Counted from the first letter of the stretch, positions 1 to 7,512 are shown. The stretch: 11,197 bases of DNA from an uncultured Rhodanobacteraceae bacterium (GCA_937902695.1 CALFNI010000046.1:1-11197), one strand, 5' to 3'. Numbers and translations: made by a program. Notes: generated from the letters alone by a model not told the origin.

Positions 1-1
1 C

Positions 2-1357
2 GTCGTCAAGGCGCGCGGCGCCGCGCAGCAAGCCGACATCGTCGACTGCAATCATCATCTCCTGTTCGCCGATCTTGCGATCAAGCAGGAGGGCTTCGGC
101 GAGATCCTGCCCGGCGCGCACGCGTTCATCCTCGACGAGGCGCACCAGATTCCGGAGCTCGCGGGGCAGTTCTTCTCGGTGTCGCTGTCGGCGCGCCAGC
201 TGACCGAGCTCGCCGGCGACGCGCTCGCCGAATGCGCGGGCGTCGCCGGCGCGCTCGCCTTGCTGCAGGTGCCGGTCGACGCGGTGAACTGGGCGGTCAA
301 GCGCGTGCGGCTTGCGCTGGACAGATTTCCGGCGAAAGGCGCGATGGCGCAGATCGAGAGCGACGCGAACGTCGATCGCGAAATGACGGGGCTTCGCGAA
401 GCGCTCGCGTTCCTCGCCGAGACGCTCGGCAAGCACGCCGAGCGAAGCCGCGGCCTCGCCAGCGTGCACGAGCGCGCCGAGATGCAGGCCGCGCGATTCG
501 CCGAAGTCTGCGATTCGCACGATCGCGAGGCGGTGCACTGGTACGAGCTCAGCGCGAACGGGTTCTCGTTCCATGCGACGCCGCTCGACCTCTCGCAGCC
601 GCTGCGCGACCTGCGTGCGCAGAGTCATGCCGCGTGGATCTTCACCTCGGCGACGCTGTCGGTCGCCGGCCGCTTCGAGCATTTCGCGCGCCAGCTCGGG
701 CTCGACGAGCCGGTGACGCTTTCGCTCGAAAGTCCGTTCGACTACGCGCGCCAGGCGCTCGCCTACCTGCCGCAGGGCCTGCCCGATCCCGCCGCGCCGG
801 ATTATGTCGAGCGCGTGCTCGACGCGGTCCTGCCGGTGCTGGAAGCCTCGCGCGGGCGTGCGTTCCTTCTGTTCACGTCGCATCGCGCGCTGCGGCGGGC
901 GGCGGAGATCCTGCCGCAACGCGTCGCGTTTCCGCTGTTCGTGCAGGGCAGCGCGCCGCGGCATCGGCTGCTGACCGAGTTCCGCGCGTCCGGCAACGGC
1001 GTGCTGCTCGGTGCGGCGAGCTTCTGGGAAGGCGTCGACGTCGCCGGCGAGGCGCTCAGCGTCGTCGTCATCGACAAGCTGCCGTTCGCCGCGCCGGACG
1101 ATCCGGTGCTCGTCGCGCGGCTCGATGCGCTGCGCGAAGCGGGCGGCAATCCGTTCACGGACTGGCAGATCCCGGCCGCCGTGATCGCGCTGAAGCAGGG
1201 TGCCGGGCGGCTGATCCGCGACGTGCACGATCGCGGCGTGCTCGTGCTCTGCGATCCGCGGCTGACCTCCCGTGCGTACGGCAAGCTGTTTCTCGCGAGC
1301 CTGCCGCCGCTGCCGCGGACGCGCGCGCTCGCCGACGTCGAGCGCTTTTTTGCCTGA
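2..1357 (+). CDS. yoaA: YoaA (DinG/XPD-like) ATP-dependent DNA helicase, 5'-truncated by window edge
   Basis: This is the C-terminal 451 residues of a superfamily 2, Fe-S-type 5'-3' DNA helicase. The frame is open from base 2, so the gene starts outside the window and the internal GTG at 179 is not its start. Visible motifs, in fragment numbering: NHHLLFAD (17-24) followed by the Walker B box DEAH (45-48, bases 134-145); TSATLS around 215-220; LFTSH around 290-294; SFWEGVDV around 340-347; motif VI QGAGRLIR (399-406). E. coli YoaA is about 636 residues, so roughly 185 residues are missing; these would hold the Walker A motif and the Fe-S cysteines. The similarity to YoaA as I remember it runs along the whole fragment (for example IDKLPFAAPDDP and FLASLPPLPRTR). 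YoaA acts in the cytoplasm on damaged or stalled replication forks, in E. coli together with HolC. A DinG paralogue is less likely because of the short C-terminus. Confidence 0.93.
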   Translation, partial: VVKARGAAQQADIVDCNHHLLFADLAIKQEGFGEILPGAHAFILDEAHQIPELAGQFFSVSLSARQLTELAGDALAECAGVAGALALLQVPVDAVNWAVKRVRLALDRFPAKGAMAQIESDANVDREMTGLREALAFLAETLGKHAERSRGLASVHERAEMQAARFAEVCDSHDREAVHWYELSANGFSFHATPLDLSQPLRDLRAQSHAAWIFTSATLSVAGRFEHFARQLGLDEPVTLSLESPFDYARQALAYLPQGLPDPAAPDYVERVLDAVLPVLEASRGRAFLLFTSHRALRRAAEILPQRVAFPLFVQGSAPRHRLLTEFRASGNGVLLGAASFWEGVDVAGEALSVVVIDKLPFAAPDDPVLVARLDALREAGGNPFTDWQIPAAVIALKQGAGRLIRDVHDRGVLVLCDPRLTSRAYGKLFLASLPPLPRTRALADVERFFA

Positions 1358-1363
1358 ACCGCG

Positions 1364-1385
1364 GCGCCGGCGATCGTCGCGGCGC
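1364..1385 (+). terminator. GC-rich stem-loop behind yoaA, possible weak terminator
   Basis: GCGCCG (1364-1369) pairs with CGGCGC (1380-1385) seven bases after the yoaA stop. No T-run follows, so it is at best a weak or Rho-assisted stop. The following gene begins 97 bp after yoaA, so read-through cannot be excluded. Such short stems occur by chance in DNA this GC-rich. Confidence 0.25.
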
Positions 1386-1454
1386 GTTCGCATGGCGTAA
1401 TCTAGTGTCCGTTCGCGCGGCCCGGCCGCGTATTGATGGCGGACCCGCCCGAGC

Positions 1455-4427
1455 ATGAGGCCACCCGTGCGCAACACGACGCTCGTCGCCGCGATCGCCG
1501 CCGCGCTGCTCGGCATCGGCGCCGCGCGGAGCCAGGCGCGGCCCGTGCTCGACGTCGTCCCTGCCGGCCTCGGCGATGCGCACACGCCGGCGACGTACAT
1601 CGTCAGGTTCATCGAGCCCGGCCTTGCGCACTATGCCGGCGGCACGCAGGGCATTCCGGCGACCGCGATCGCTCCGGCGCAGCGGCGCAAGCTCGACGCG
1701 CACTCGGCGCCGGCGCAAGCGTACGAGGCGTATCTCGCCGATCGCCGTGCGGCGCATATCGCATCGATCGCGCACGCGCTCGGCCATCCCATTGCCGTCT
1801 CCCATCACTACGCGATCACGATGAACGGCATCGCGGCGTCATTGATGCCGGACGAGGCCGGGCGCGTCGCGCGCATGCCCGGCATCGCGTCGGTGCGCGC
1901 GTCGCGCAAGTTCGCGCTCGATACGTACCGCGGGCCCGAGTTCATCGGTGCCGCGTCGCTCTGGAGCGGGGCGTCCGCGCCGGGCGGCGTCGGCACGCGC
2001 GGCGAAGGCGTCGTCGTCGGCGTCGTCGACACCGGCGCGAACAGCGCGCATCCGTCGTTCGCGAACGATCCCGCGTGCGGGCTCGATGCGGCGAATCCGA
2101 AGCTGCTCAGCGAAGTCGACTGCACCTCGACCGACGCGGCCGGCCTGTGCAACGGGGACGATCCCGAAGCCGAGCCCGGCAACGGCCACGGCGTGCACAC
2201 GGCGAGCACCGCGGCGGGCAATACGCTCGATGCGAGCGCGAATCCGCCGCCGTCGATACCGCCGCCGCACACGTTCATGTCGGGCGTCGCGCCGTGCGCG
2301 CAGGTACGTACGTACAAGGTCTGTCCGATCACCGGCTGCATCGACGCCGCGATCATCGCCGGCATCGAGAACGCGATCGCCGACCGTGTCGACGTCGTGA
2401 ACTATTCGATCGGACCGGTCTGCGGCAACGTGCCCGGCGATTCGCCGTGGAGCGACGGCGAGGAAGTGTTTCTCGATGCGCTCGGCGCCGACATCTTCGT
2501 CGCGGCGGCGGCCGGCAATACCCGGCCCGGCTGCGACGATCCGGGCGGCCGCGTCTCGAACATCGGCCCCTGGGTGACGACGGTCGCGGCGTCGACGCAC
2601 GACGAGAATGTCTCCGGCGTCGGCATGCTCAACGCAAGCGGCCCCGGCACGCCGCCGGCCGCCACGCGCGGCATCGTGCTGCAGGCGGGCTCGGGTCTCG
2701 ATGTCGGCCAGCCGGTGAACGATCTCCCGATCCGCTGGTACGGCGCCAATCCGATCGGCTGCACGATCAACGGCGGTTTTCCGCCCGGCTATTTCGCGGG
2801 CTCGGCCGCGCTGATTGCGCGCGGCAACTGCGCCTACGAAGAAAAGATCGACAACGCGCAGGCAGCCGGGGCCGAGCTTGCGTTGATCTACAACAACCAG
2901 GACGGCATCGTGTTCATCGATGCCGGCGAGGCGACGCTGCCCGCGTACAGCATGCAGCGTGCCGAAGGCGACGCATTCATTTCGTTCATCTCGGCAAGCG
3001 CGCCCGTGCCGGTGACGATCGACTTCACGCCCGCGTCGCGACTCGGCGACGTGCTCGCCGCGTTCAGCCTGCGCGGTCCCGACGGGCTCTCGACGATCAC
3101 GAAGCCCGATCTCACCGCGCCGGGCGTCGAAATCTATGCGGCGCTCGATGCGGCCGAGAACAACTACGGTTATTTCAGCGGCACCTCGATGGCGTCGCCG
3201 CACGCCGCAGGCGCCGGGGCGCTGCTGCGCGCGCTGCATCGGAACTGGACGCCGTCGGAGGTCAAGTCCGCGCTGATGCTCACTGCGTCGACGAACGGTG
3301 TCGAGGAAAACCTGACCGCGCACTGGACGGCCGACGATGTCGGCGGCGGCCGAATCGACCTTTCGCGCGCCGCGCTCGCCGGATTCGTGCTCGACGAGAC
3401 GTACGAGCGCTACCTTGCGGCCGATCCCGCGAGCGGCGGCGACCCGAAGACGCTGAACGTGCCGAGCTTTCGCAACGTCGCGGGCTGCGATGCACCGTCG
3501 CCATGCACGTGGACGCGCATGCTGCGCGACGCGTTGCCGGGCCCGTCGTCGTGGACGGTAAGCGTCAATGCGCCGCCCGGCGTCGACGTGTCCGTCGATC
3601 CCATGACGTTCGCGTTCGACGGCACCGGTGAAAGCGCCGATACGATTTTCCGCGGCAGCTTCGATGCGGGCGATGCGCAAGCGATCGCAGTGTCGGCCAC
3701 CACCGATCCGGAGCTGGCGGGCGCCCAGTTCGCCGAGCTCGTGTTCCACGAGGCGAATGGCGCGGCACCCGACGCGCACATGTATGTCGCGGTCAAAGGC
3801 ACGGCCGGCGGTGACGGCGTCGGTGTCGTCTGCCGCAACGGAGATTGCACGTTCCAGATCGATGCCTTGAGCACGAACTTCGTCGCGGCCGGGTGCGCAT
3901 CGTATTGCGGCATCTTCTGGATGAACCGGTTCACGCCCGATCCCGCGGACTATCCGATCACGATCACGTCGATCTCGACGATTTTCGCCGCGTCGTCGGG
4001 CTGGAACGCGCCGGGCGACCACATCAACGTCTACGTCTACCAGGACAACAACACGACGCCGCTCGACGGCGCGACCTTCGTCGCCTCGTCCCTGGGCTAC
4101 ACGATTTCGGCGCCGTCCGACGACTTCACGACGATCACGCTGCCGACGCCGATCGTCGTCGATGGGCCCGGCGACGTGCTGATCGCGTTGACGAACCCGG
4201 GCCCGAATCTCGGCACGCATCCCGCGAGCGCCGATGCGGGTCCCTTCGCCGGCCGCTCATGGGTGACGTCGTACGACGACAACGGGCTGCCGCCCGAGCT
4301 GGGGGGCATCGGCCTGGTGCCGAACCCGGTCGCGATCCCCGGCTTCGTCGGCAACTGGCTGATCCGCGCCGCCGGCACGAACGCCGGCGGGCAGCCGATC
4401 GTGCTCGGCATGCCGACCCGGGAGTGA
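1455..4427 (+). CDS. Secreted subtilisin-family (S8) serine peptidase with I9 propeptide and PA domain
   Basis: A 990-residue exported endopeptidase. Residues 1-29 form a signal peptide: Arg2/Arg6, a hydrophobic Ala/Leu core, then an Ala-rich end. Residues about 47-155 resemble the I9 inhibitor propeptide (TYIVRF start, NGIAASL near 124-130). The catalytic domain follows with Asp192 (VVDTGA), His245 (GHGVHT), oxyanion Asn355 (AAAGNT) and Ser578 (GTSMASPHAAG), so the triad is intact. A PA domain is inserted at about 425-520 (ALIARGNCAYEEK, AQAAGAELALIYNN), as in many large S8 enzymes. Residues about 685-783 look like an Fn3-like beta domain. Residues 786-990 are a further unassigned region. 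ATG 1455 was chosen because the signal peptide starts there; the Shine-Dalgarno is poor (GGCGGA, 11 nt upstream), and GTG 1467 is an alternative that would keep the hydrophobic core. The role is protein degradation outside the cytoplasm; the substrate is unknown. Confidence 0.93.
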   Translation: MRPPVRNTTLVAAIAAALLGIGAARSQARPVLDVVPAGLGDAHTPATYIVRFIEPGLAHYAGGTQGIPATAIAPAQRRKLDAHSAPAQAYEAYLADRRAAHIASIAHALGHPIAVSHHYAITMNGIAASLMPDEAGRVARMPGIASVRASRKFALDTYRGPEFIGAASLWSGASAPGGVGTRGEGVVVGVVDTGANSAHPSFANDPACGLDAANPKLLSEVDCTSTDAAGLCNGDDPEAEPGNGHGVHTASTAAGNTLDASANPPPSIPPPHTFMSGVAPCAQVRTYKVCPITGCIDAAIIAGIENAIADRVDVVNYSIGPVCGNVPGDSPWSDGEEVFLDALGADIFVAAAAGNTRPGCDDPGGRVSNIGPWVTTVAASTHDENVSGVGMLNASGPGTPPAATRGIVLQAGSGLDVGQPVNDLPIRWYGANPIGCTINGGFPPGYFAGSAALIARGNCAYEEKIDNAQAAGAELALIYNNQDGIVFIDAGEATLPAYSMQRAEGDAFISFISASAPVPVTIDFTPASRLGDVLAAFSLRGPDGLSTITKPDLTAPGVEIYAALDAAENNYGYFSGTSMASPHAAGAGALLRALHRNWTPSEVKSALMLTASTNGVEENLTAHWTADDVGGGRIDLSRAALAGFVLDETYERYLAADPASGGDPKTLNVPSFRNVAGCDAPSPCTWTRMLRDALPGPSSWTVSVNAPPGVDVSVDPMTFAFDGTGESADTIFRGSFDAGDAQAIAVSATTDPELAGAQFAELVFHEANGAAPDAHMYVAVKGTAGGDGVGVVCRNGDCTFQIDALSTNFVAAGCASYCGIFWMNRFTPDPADYPITITSISTIFAASSGWNAPGDHINVYVYQDNNTTPLDGATFVASSLGYTISAPSDDFTTITLPTPIVVDGPGDVLIALTNPGPNLGTHPASADAGPFAGRSWVTSYDDNGLPPELGGIGLVPNPVAIPGFVGNWLIRAAGTNAGGQPIVLGMPTRE

Positions 4428-4467
4428 CTCGCCGCGGCGTTTGATCGCCGCGCTCTGCGCCGCGAAA

Positions 4468-4551
4468 ACGGGCCCTCCGCCTCCGGGCGGAGCGTGCATC
4501 GGCCCGTGATCCCGCTTTCGTCTGCTGAGCCCGTTGCCGGCGCGATCACGG
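4468..4551 (+). other. Overlapping inverted repeats downstream of the S8 gene
   Basis: Two structures compete here. The first is a two-part hairpin: ACGGGCC (4468-4474) pairs with GGCCCGT (4501-4507), and inside it CTCCGCC (4475-4481) pairs with GGCGGAG (4486-4492) across a TCCG loop. The second is CCGTGATC (4504-4511) with its perfect complement GATCACGG (4544-4551). They share bases 4504-4507, so both cannot form fully at once. No T-run follows either. The position, 40 bp after the S8 stop, fits a transcript-end or 3'-stabilising structure, but a canonical intrinsic terminator is not present. Confidence 0.4.
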
Positions 4552-4602
4552 CCCTTTCACGGTGATGAATGCGGTTTCATTACTTTCGAGACCACTTTGC
4601 CG

Positions 4603-4616
4603 CAATTGAGAAATTG
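4603..4616. promoter_or_regulatory. AT-rich palindrome in the S53 upstream region, possible operator/promoter zone
   Basis: CAATT-GAGA-AATTG is a perfect 5-bp inverted repeat. It lies within the only AT-rich stretch (about 4565-4630) of the S8-S53 gap, so this is where a promoter for the S53 gene would be expected. A weak sigma-70-like pair, TTGCCG (4597-4602) and TTGCAT (4619-4624) with 16-bp spacing, overlaps it. The match to consensus is poor and the call rests mainly on base composition. Confidence 0.25.
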
Positions 4617-4633
4617 TGTTGCATCTGAAAGGA

Positions 4634-4891
4634 AACCGAAAGGTTCGGTGGATTAGAACCGCTGACGCGACGGCGTTCCTTGGGCAAGGAAACCGCCGCG
4701 TTCAACCGCCGTGAAAGTGCGCTGCGAACATGGGGTCGCGGAGCGTGCCGTGGGCACGCCTCTTCAACGGCCCCGATGGCCCGTCGGTTAGTTGGGACCG
4801 ACAGGATGCGCTGGGTGGCGATGCGGTCATGCGTCGCAGCGCGATGCTTTTCGGCGATCCACAACCATGCATCTATCTGAGGGAGTCAGTA
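4634..4891 (+). promoter_or_regulatory. Long structured 5' leader of the S53 peptidase gene (candidate cis-regulatory RNA)
   Basis: Several stem-loops follow one another before the S53 start. (a) AACC-GAAA-GGTT (4634-4645), with the alternative GGTTC (4642-4646)/GAACC (4656-4660). (b) CGGCG+TTCCTT (4671-4681), loop GGGC, AAGGAA (4686-4691), two-base bulge, CGCCG (4694-4698): eleven pairs. (c) GCGTGCC (4743-4749), loop GTG, GGCACGC (4753-4759). (d) GTCGGT (4783-4788), loop TAGTTGGG, ACCGAC (4797-4802). (e) GCGCT (4808-4812)/AGCGC (4838-4842) enclosing GCGATGC (4818-4824)/GCGTCGC (4831-4837) with one G.U pair. Stem (e) is followed by a short TTTT at 4848-4851. I looked for the conserved cores of c-di-GMP-I, cobalamin, SAH and mini-ykkC elements and did not find them. 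The function is not known; the transcript start is not proven. Confidence 0.45.
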
Positions 4892-4894
4892 ATG
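4877..4894 (+). promoter_or_regulatory. Ribosome binding site of the S53 gene, lying in a hairpin loop
   Basis: The Shine-Dalgarno core GGGAG (4881-4885) is seven bases before ATG 4892 and decides this start over in-frame codons further upstream (from 4730). It is flanked by CTGA (4877-4880) and TCAG (4886-4889), which can pair and present the SD in the loop. With only four pairs the hairpin is weak and may simply be accidental. Confidence 0.6.
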
Positions 4895-7276
4895 CACAGA
4901 TCGCGAAACATCCTGCGACGTACCGCGCTGTCCGCCGCGGCCGCCATTGCGCTCGGCGGCCTTGCGTTGATGAGCATCGACCCGACGCACGCCGCGCCGG
5001 CGCCGTCGATGGCCGCCACCGCGACGCACGCGACGCAGTTCGGCAACGGCGACATGCTGGACGGCATGGTGCCGTTCACGCAGCCGATCCATATCGAGGT
5101 TGCGCTGAAATTGCGCAACACCGATGCGCTGAACAGCTTCATCGAGTCGTCCGCACGCGTCGGTGCCACGCAGCGCGTCATGTCGCCCGGGCAGTTCGAG
5201 GCTCAGCACTCGCCGACCGCCGCGCAGGCGCAGGCGGTCGTCGACTACCTGAACCAGGCCGGCTTCAAGAACGTTTCCGTCGCACCGAACCGGCTTCTCG
5301 TTTCGGCTGACGGCACGGCCGACGTCGTCCAGACCGCGTTCCAGACGACGCTCGCGCGCGTGCGCACGGCCGACGGTCGCGACGCGTTCGCGAATACCGA
5401 CGATGCGCACGTTCCGGCGAACCTCTCCGGCATCGTGCTCGCCGTGCTCGGCCTCCAGACCGTGCATCAGGCGCACACGTTCGCGCGCGTGCAGGATCCG
5501 AACCAGGTCGATGCGGTCACCGGTCACTTCCCGACCGAGTGGTCATCGATCTACGGCGGCTCGGGCGTCGCGAACGCCTCGGCGACGCCGGTCGGTATCA
5601 TCACGCAGGGCAAGATCACGCAGACGATCACCGACCTCAACACGTTCACCTCGCAGAATGGCCTGCCGACCGTGACGACGCAGACCGTCAACACGAACGG
5701 CACCAGCACCGATACGTCGGGCGTCGTCGAGTGGAACCTCGACAGCCAGGACATCGTCGGCATGGGCGGCGGACAGGTGCAGAAGATCATCTTCTACAAC
5801 ATCCCGACGCTCTCGAACGTCAACCTGACCGCCGACATCAATACGGTCGTCACCGCCAACGCGACGAAGATCATCAACGTCTCGCTCGGCGAGTGCGAAA
5901 CGTCGGCGCAGGGCGACGGCTCGGCCGCGGCGCAGGACCAGAGCTTCGCGCAGGCGGTGACGCAGGGCCAGACGTTCTCGATCTCGACCGGCGACTCCGG
6001 TGCCGACGAGTGCGGCGACGGCGGCATCACGCCGAGCTGGCCGGCGGCCTCGCAGTACGTGACGGCGGTCGCCGGCACGCGCCTCGACGCGTCGACGACG
6101 ACGTGGAACAGCGAAGTCGTGTGGAACGATCTTGCAGCCGGCAACGGCGCGACCGGCGGCAGCCCGTCGACGTTCGAGCCGAAGCCGAGCTGGCAGAACG
6201 CGCTCGTCAGCGGCACGAAGCGTGGCGTCGCCGACGTCGCGTTCGCGGGCAGCCCGAGCTCGGGTGCCAAGATCGTCGTCAACGGCGGCACGCAGCAGGT
6301 CGGCGGCACCAGCCTTTCCGCGCCGATCTTCGCCGGCATGTGGGCGCGCGTCCTCGCGGTGAAGGGTCAGTCGTTCGGCTTCGCGCCGCCGCTGGTCTAT
6401 GCGCTCGCGGCGAGCAACTTCCACGACATCACGTCCGGCAACAACTCGGGCGAGACGGCGGGGCCGGGCTATGACTTCGCCTCGGGCCGCGGCAGCATGA
6501 TCCTCAACGTCGCGATCAACAATCTCGGCGGCGGTGGCGGCGGCAACGTTCCGCCGGTCGCGAACTTCACGTTCACGACGTCGGGTCTCACGGCGAACTT
6601 CACCGACACGTCGACCGACAGCGACGGCACGATCACGTCGCGCTCGTGGACGTTCGGCGACGGCGGCACTTCGACTTCGACGAACCCGAGCCACACGTAC
6701 GCGGCCGCCGGTACGTACACCGTCACGCTGACCGTGACCGACAACGGCGGTTCGCAGAACTCGCACTCGGCGCCGGTGACGGTTTCGGGCGGCGGTGGCG
6801 GCTCGACGCAGCTCCTCGGTAACACGGGCTTCGAGAACGGAACGGCGAGCGCGCCGTGGACGCTCTCGTCGGGCGTCGCCAACAACTCCTCGTCCGAACC
6901 GCCGCACGCGGGCTCGTGGGATGCGTGGATGGACGGCTACGGCCGCTCGCACACCGACACGGCTTCGCAGACGGTGTCGATCCCGGCCGGCAAGTCCTCG
7001 GCGACACTGCAGTACTACCTGCACATCGACACGGCCGAGACGACGACGACGACCGCGTACGACAAGCTGAAGGTGCAGGTCACCAACACGTCCGGCACGG
7101 TGCTCGCGACGCTCTCGACATGGTCGAACCTGAACCACGCGAACGGCTATGTCGTGCACACGGGCAACCTGACGCCGTACATCGGCCAGACCGTGGTGAT
7201 CAAGTTCACGGGTACCGAAGACGTCTCGCTGCAGACGTCGTTCGTGCTCGACGACGTGACGCTGACGGTGCAGTAG
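4892..7276 (+). CDS. Secreted sedolisin-family (S53) serine-carboxyl peptidase with PKD domain
   Basis: A 794-residue exported endopeptidase. Residues 1-35 are a signal peptide (RSRNILRR, hydrophobic stretch about 11-27, cut near THAAPA). A kumamolisin-type activation propeptide covers about 60-195. The catalytic domain runs about 205-545, with the S53 Glu280/Asp284 pair (EWNLD), oxyanion Asp368 (STGDSG) and nucleophile Ser474 (GGTSLSAP). The calcium site is Asp512-Ile513 plus the GPGYD motif ending at Asp528. All S53 key residues are therefore present. A Gly-rich linker (545-551) leads to a PKD domain (554-631; WTFGDGG, NPSHTY, YTVTLTV). A second Gly linker (633-637) leads to a C-terminal beta-rich region (640-794; NTGFENG start, FVLDDVTL end) that resembles binding modules of secreted enzymes. 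Sedolisins usually work at acid pH, but bacterial members vary. The start is set by the SD at 4881. A strong terminator follows, so this is probably a single-gene transcript. Confidence 0.95.
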   Translation: MHRSRNILRRTALSAAAAIALGGLALMSIDPTHAAPAPSMAATATHATQFGNGDMLDGMVPFTQPIHIEVALKLRNTDALNSFIESSARVGATQRVMSPGQFEAQHSPTAAQAQAVVDYLNQAGFKNVSVAPNRLLVSADGTADVVQTAFQTTLARVRTADGRDAFANTDDAHVPANLSGIVLAVLGLQTVHQAHTFARVQDPNQVDAVTGHFPTEWSSIYGGSGVANASATPVGIITQGKITQTITDLNTFTSQNGLPTVTTQTVNTNGTSTDTSGVVEWNLDSQDIVGMGGGQVQKIIFYNIPTLSNVNLTADINTVVTANATKIINVSLGECETSAQGDGSAAAQDQSFAQAVTQGQTFSISTGDSGADECGDGGITPSWPAASQYVTAVAGTRLDASTTTWNSEVVWNDLAAGNGATGGSPSTFEPKPSWQNALVSGTKRGVADVAFAGSPSSGAKIVVNGGTQQVGGTSLSAPIFAGMWARVLAVKGQSFGFAPPLVYALAASNFHDITSGNNSGETAGPGYDFASGRGSMILNVAINNLGGGGGGNVPPVANFTFTTSGLTANFTDTSTDSDGTITSRSWTFGDGGTSTSTNPSHTYAAAGTYTVTLTVTDNGGSQNSHSAPVTVSGGGGGSTQLLGNTGFENGTASAPWTLSSGVANNSSSEPPHAGSWDAWMDGYGRSHTDTASQTVSIPAGKSSATLQYYLHIDTAETTTTTAYDKLKVQVTNTSGTVLATLSTWSNLNHANGYVVHTGNLTPYIGQTVVIKFTGTEDVSLQTSFVLDDVTLTVQ

Positions 7277-7286
7277 GAACGAGTGG

Positions 7287-7311
7287 CGCGAGCCGCGCAA
7301 TGCGGCTCGCG
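7287..7311 (+). other. Perfect stem-loop directly after the S53 gene
   Basis: CGCGAGCCGC (7287-7296) pairs fully with GCGGCTCGCG (7302-7311) across a GCAAT loop: ten base pairs. It lies ten bases past the stop codon and 20 bases before the T-tailed terminator. No T-run follows it, so it probably protects the 3' end or assists termination. Confidence 0.6.
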
Positions 7312-7330
7312 TCTTCGGTGAAATGCGAAA

Positions 7331-7359
7331 GGGGCTGCGCGAGCAGCCCCCTTTTTTTT
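7331..7359 (+). terminator. Rho-independent terminator of the S53 gene
   Basis: GGGGCTGC (7331-7338) pairs with GCAGCCCC (7343-7350) around a stable GCGA loop and is followed after one C by eight T (7352-7359). This is a textbook intrinsic terminator on the plus strand. On the minus strand the stem is followed only by TTT, so it would be a weaker stop for the converging 80-residue gene. Confidence 0.93.
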
Positions 7360-7388
7360 GATCGCTGGTGGTGCGGGGTGATTCCGGA

Positions 7389-7496
7389 ATTGCCCTCACC
7401 CCAGCCCTCTCCCGCACGCGGGAGAGGGGGAACATCGAATGGCATTCCAGGTCGTTCCCCTCTCCCGCGTGCGGGAGAGGGCAGGGTGAGGGCAAT
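7389..7496. repeat. REP-like/BIME-type doublet: two inverted units forming one long palindrome
   Basis: The left unit (7389-7433) and right unit (7454-7496) are near-identical inverted copies; they differ by a CA/T change and one extra G. Each contains its own hairpin: CCCTCTCCCGC (7405-7415) with GCGGGAGAGGG (7418-7428), and the same eleven-base arms at 7458-7468 and 7471-7481. The spacer also holds a palindrome, GAATG-G-CATTC (7437-7447), centred at 7442, the centre of the whole element. ATTCCGGAAT (7381-7390), itself a palindrome, abuts the left end. Repeats of this CCCTCACCC...CTCTCCCGC type are, to my knowledge, dispersed in many proteobacterial genomes and give the false LTPALSR-like peptides. 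It sits between convergent genes, a usual REP location. No transposase is present. Confidence 0.85.
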
Positions 7497-7512
7497 CCAT
7501 GCCGACGCCCCG

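Noticed and set aside
1433..3631. 732-codon plus-strand ORF overlapping the S8 gene
   Set aside because: Arg/Ala-rich, low-complexity translation in another frame of a clear S8 peptidase; a typical high-GC shadow with no recognisable domain.
1839..4220. 793-codon minus-strand ORF opposite the S8 gene
   Set aside because: Very Arg-rich with no domain or signal; it exists because GC-rich codons leave few stops on the opposite strand.
4620..4810. c-di-GMP-I (GEMM) riboswitch in the S53 leader
   Set aside because: A GAAA-loop hairpin and a GGGCAAGGAAACC stretch are suggestive, but the conserved ACGCAAAGCC segment and the second-stem core are absent.
4730..4891. 54-codon N-terminal extension of the S53 peptidase from 4730
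   Set aside because: It would put the signal peptide internally, has no SD, and runs through leader hairpins; ATG 4892 has a clear SD and begins a signal peptide.
5543..7495. 650-codon minus-strand ORF opposite the S53 gene
   Set aside because: Arg-rich shadow; its N-terminus is translated from the REP-like palindrome and terminator.
7377..7500. CRISPR array or insertion-sequence ends
   Set aside because: Only two inverted copies, no direct repeat-spacer series, no transposase and no target duplication visible.
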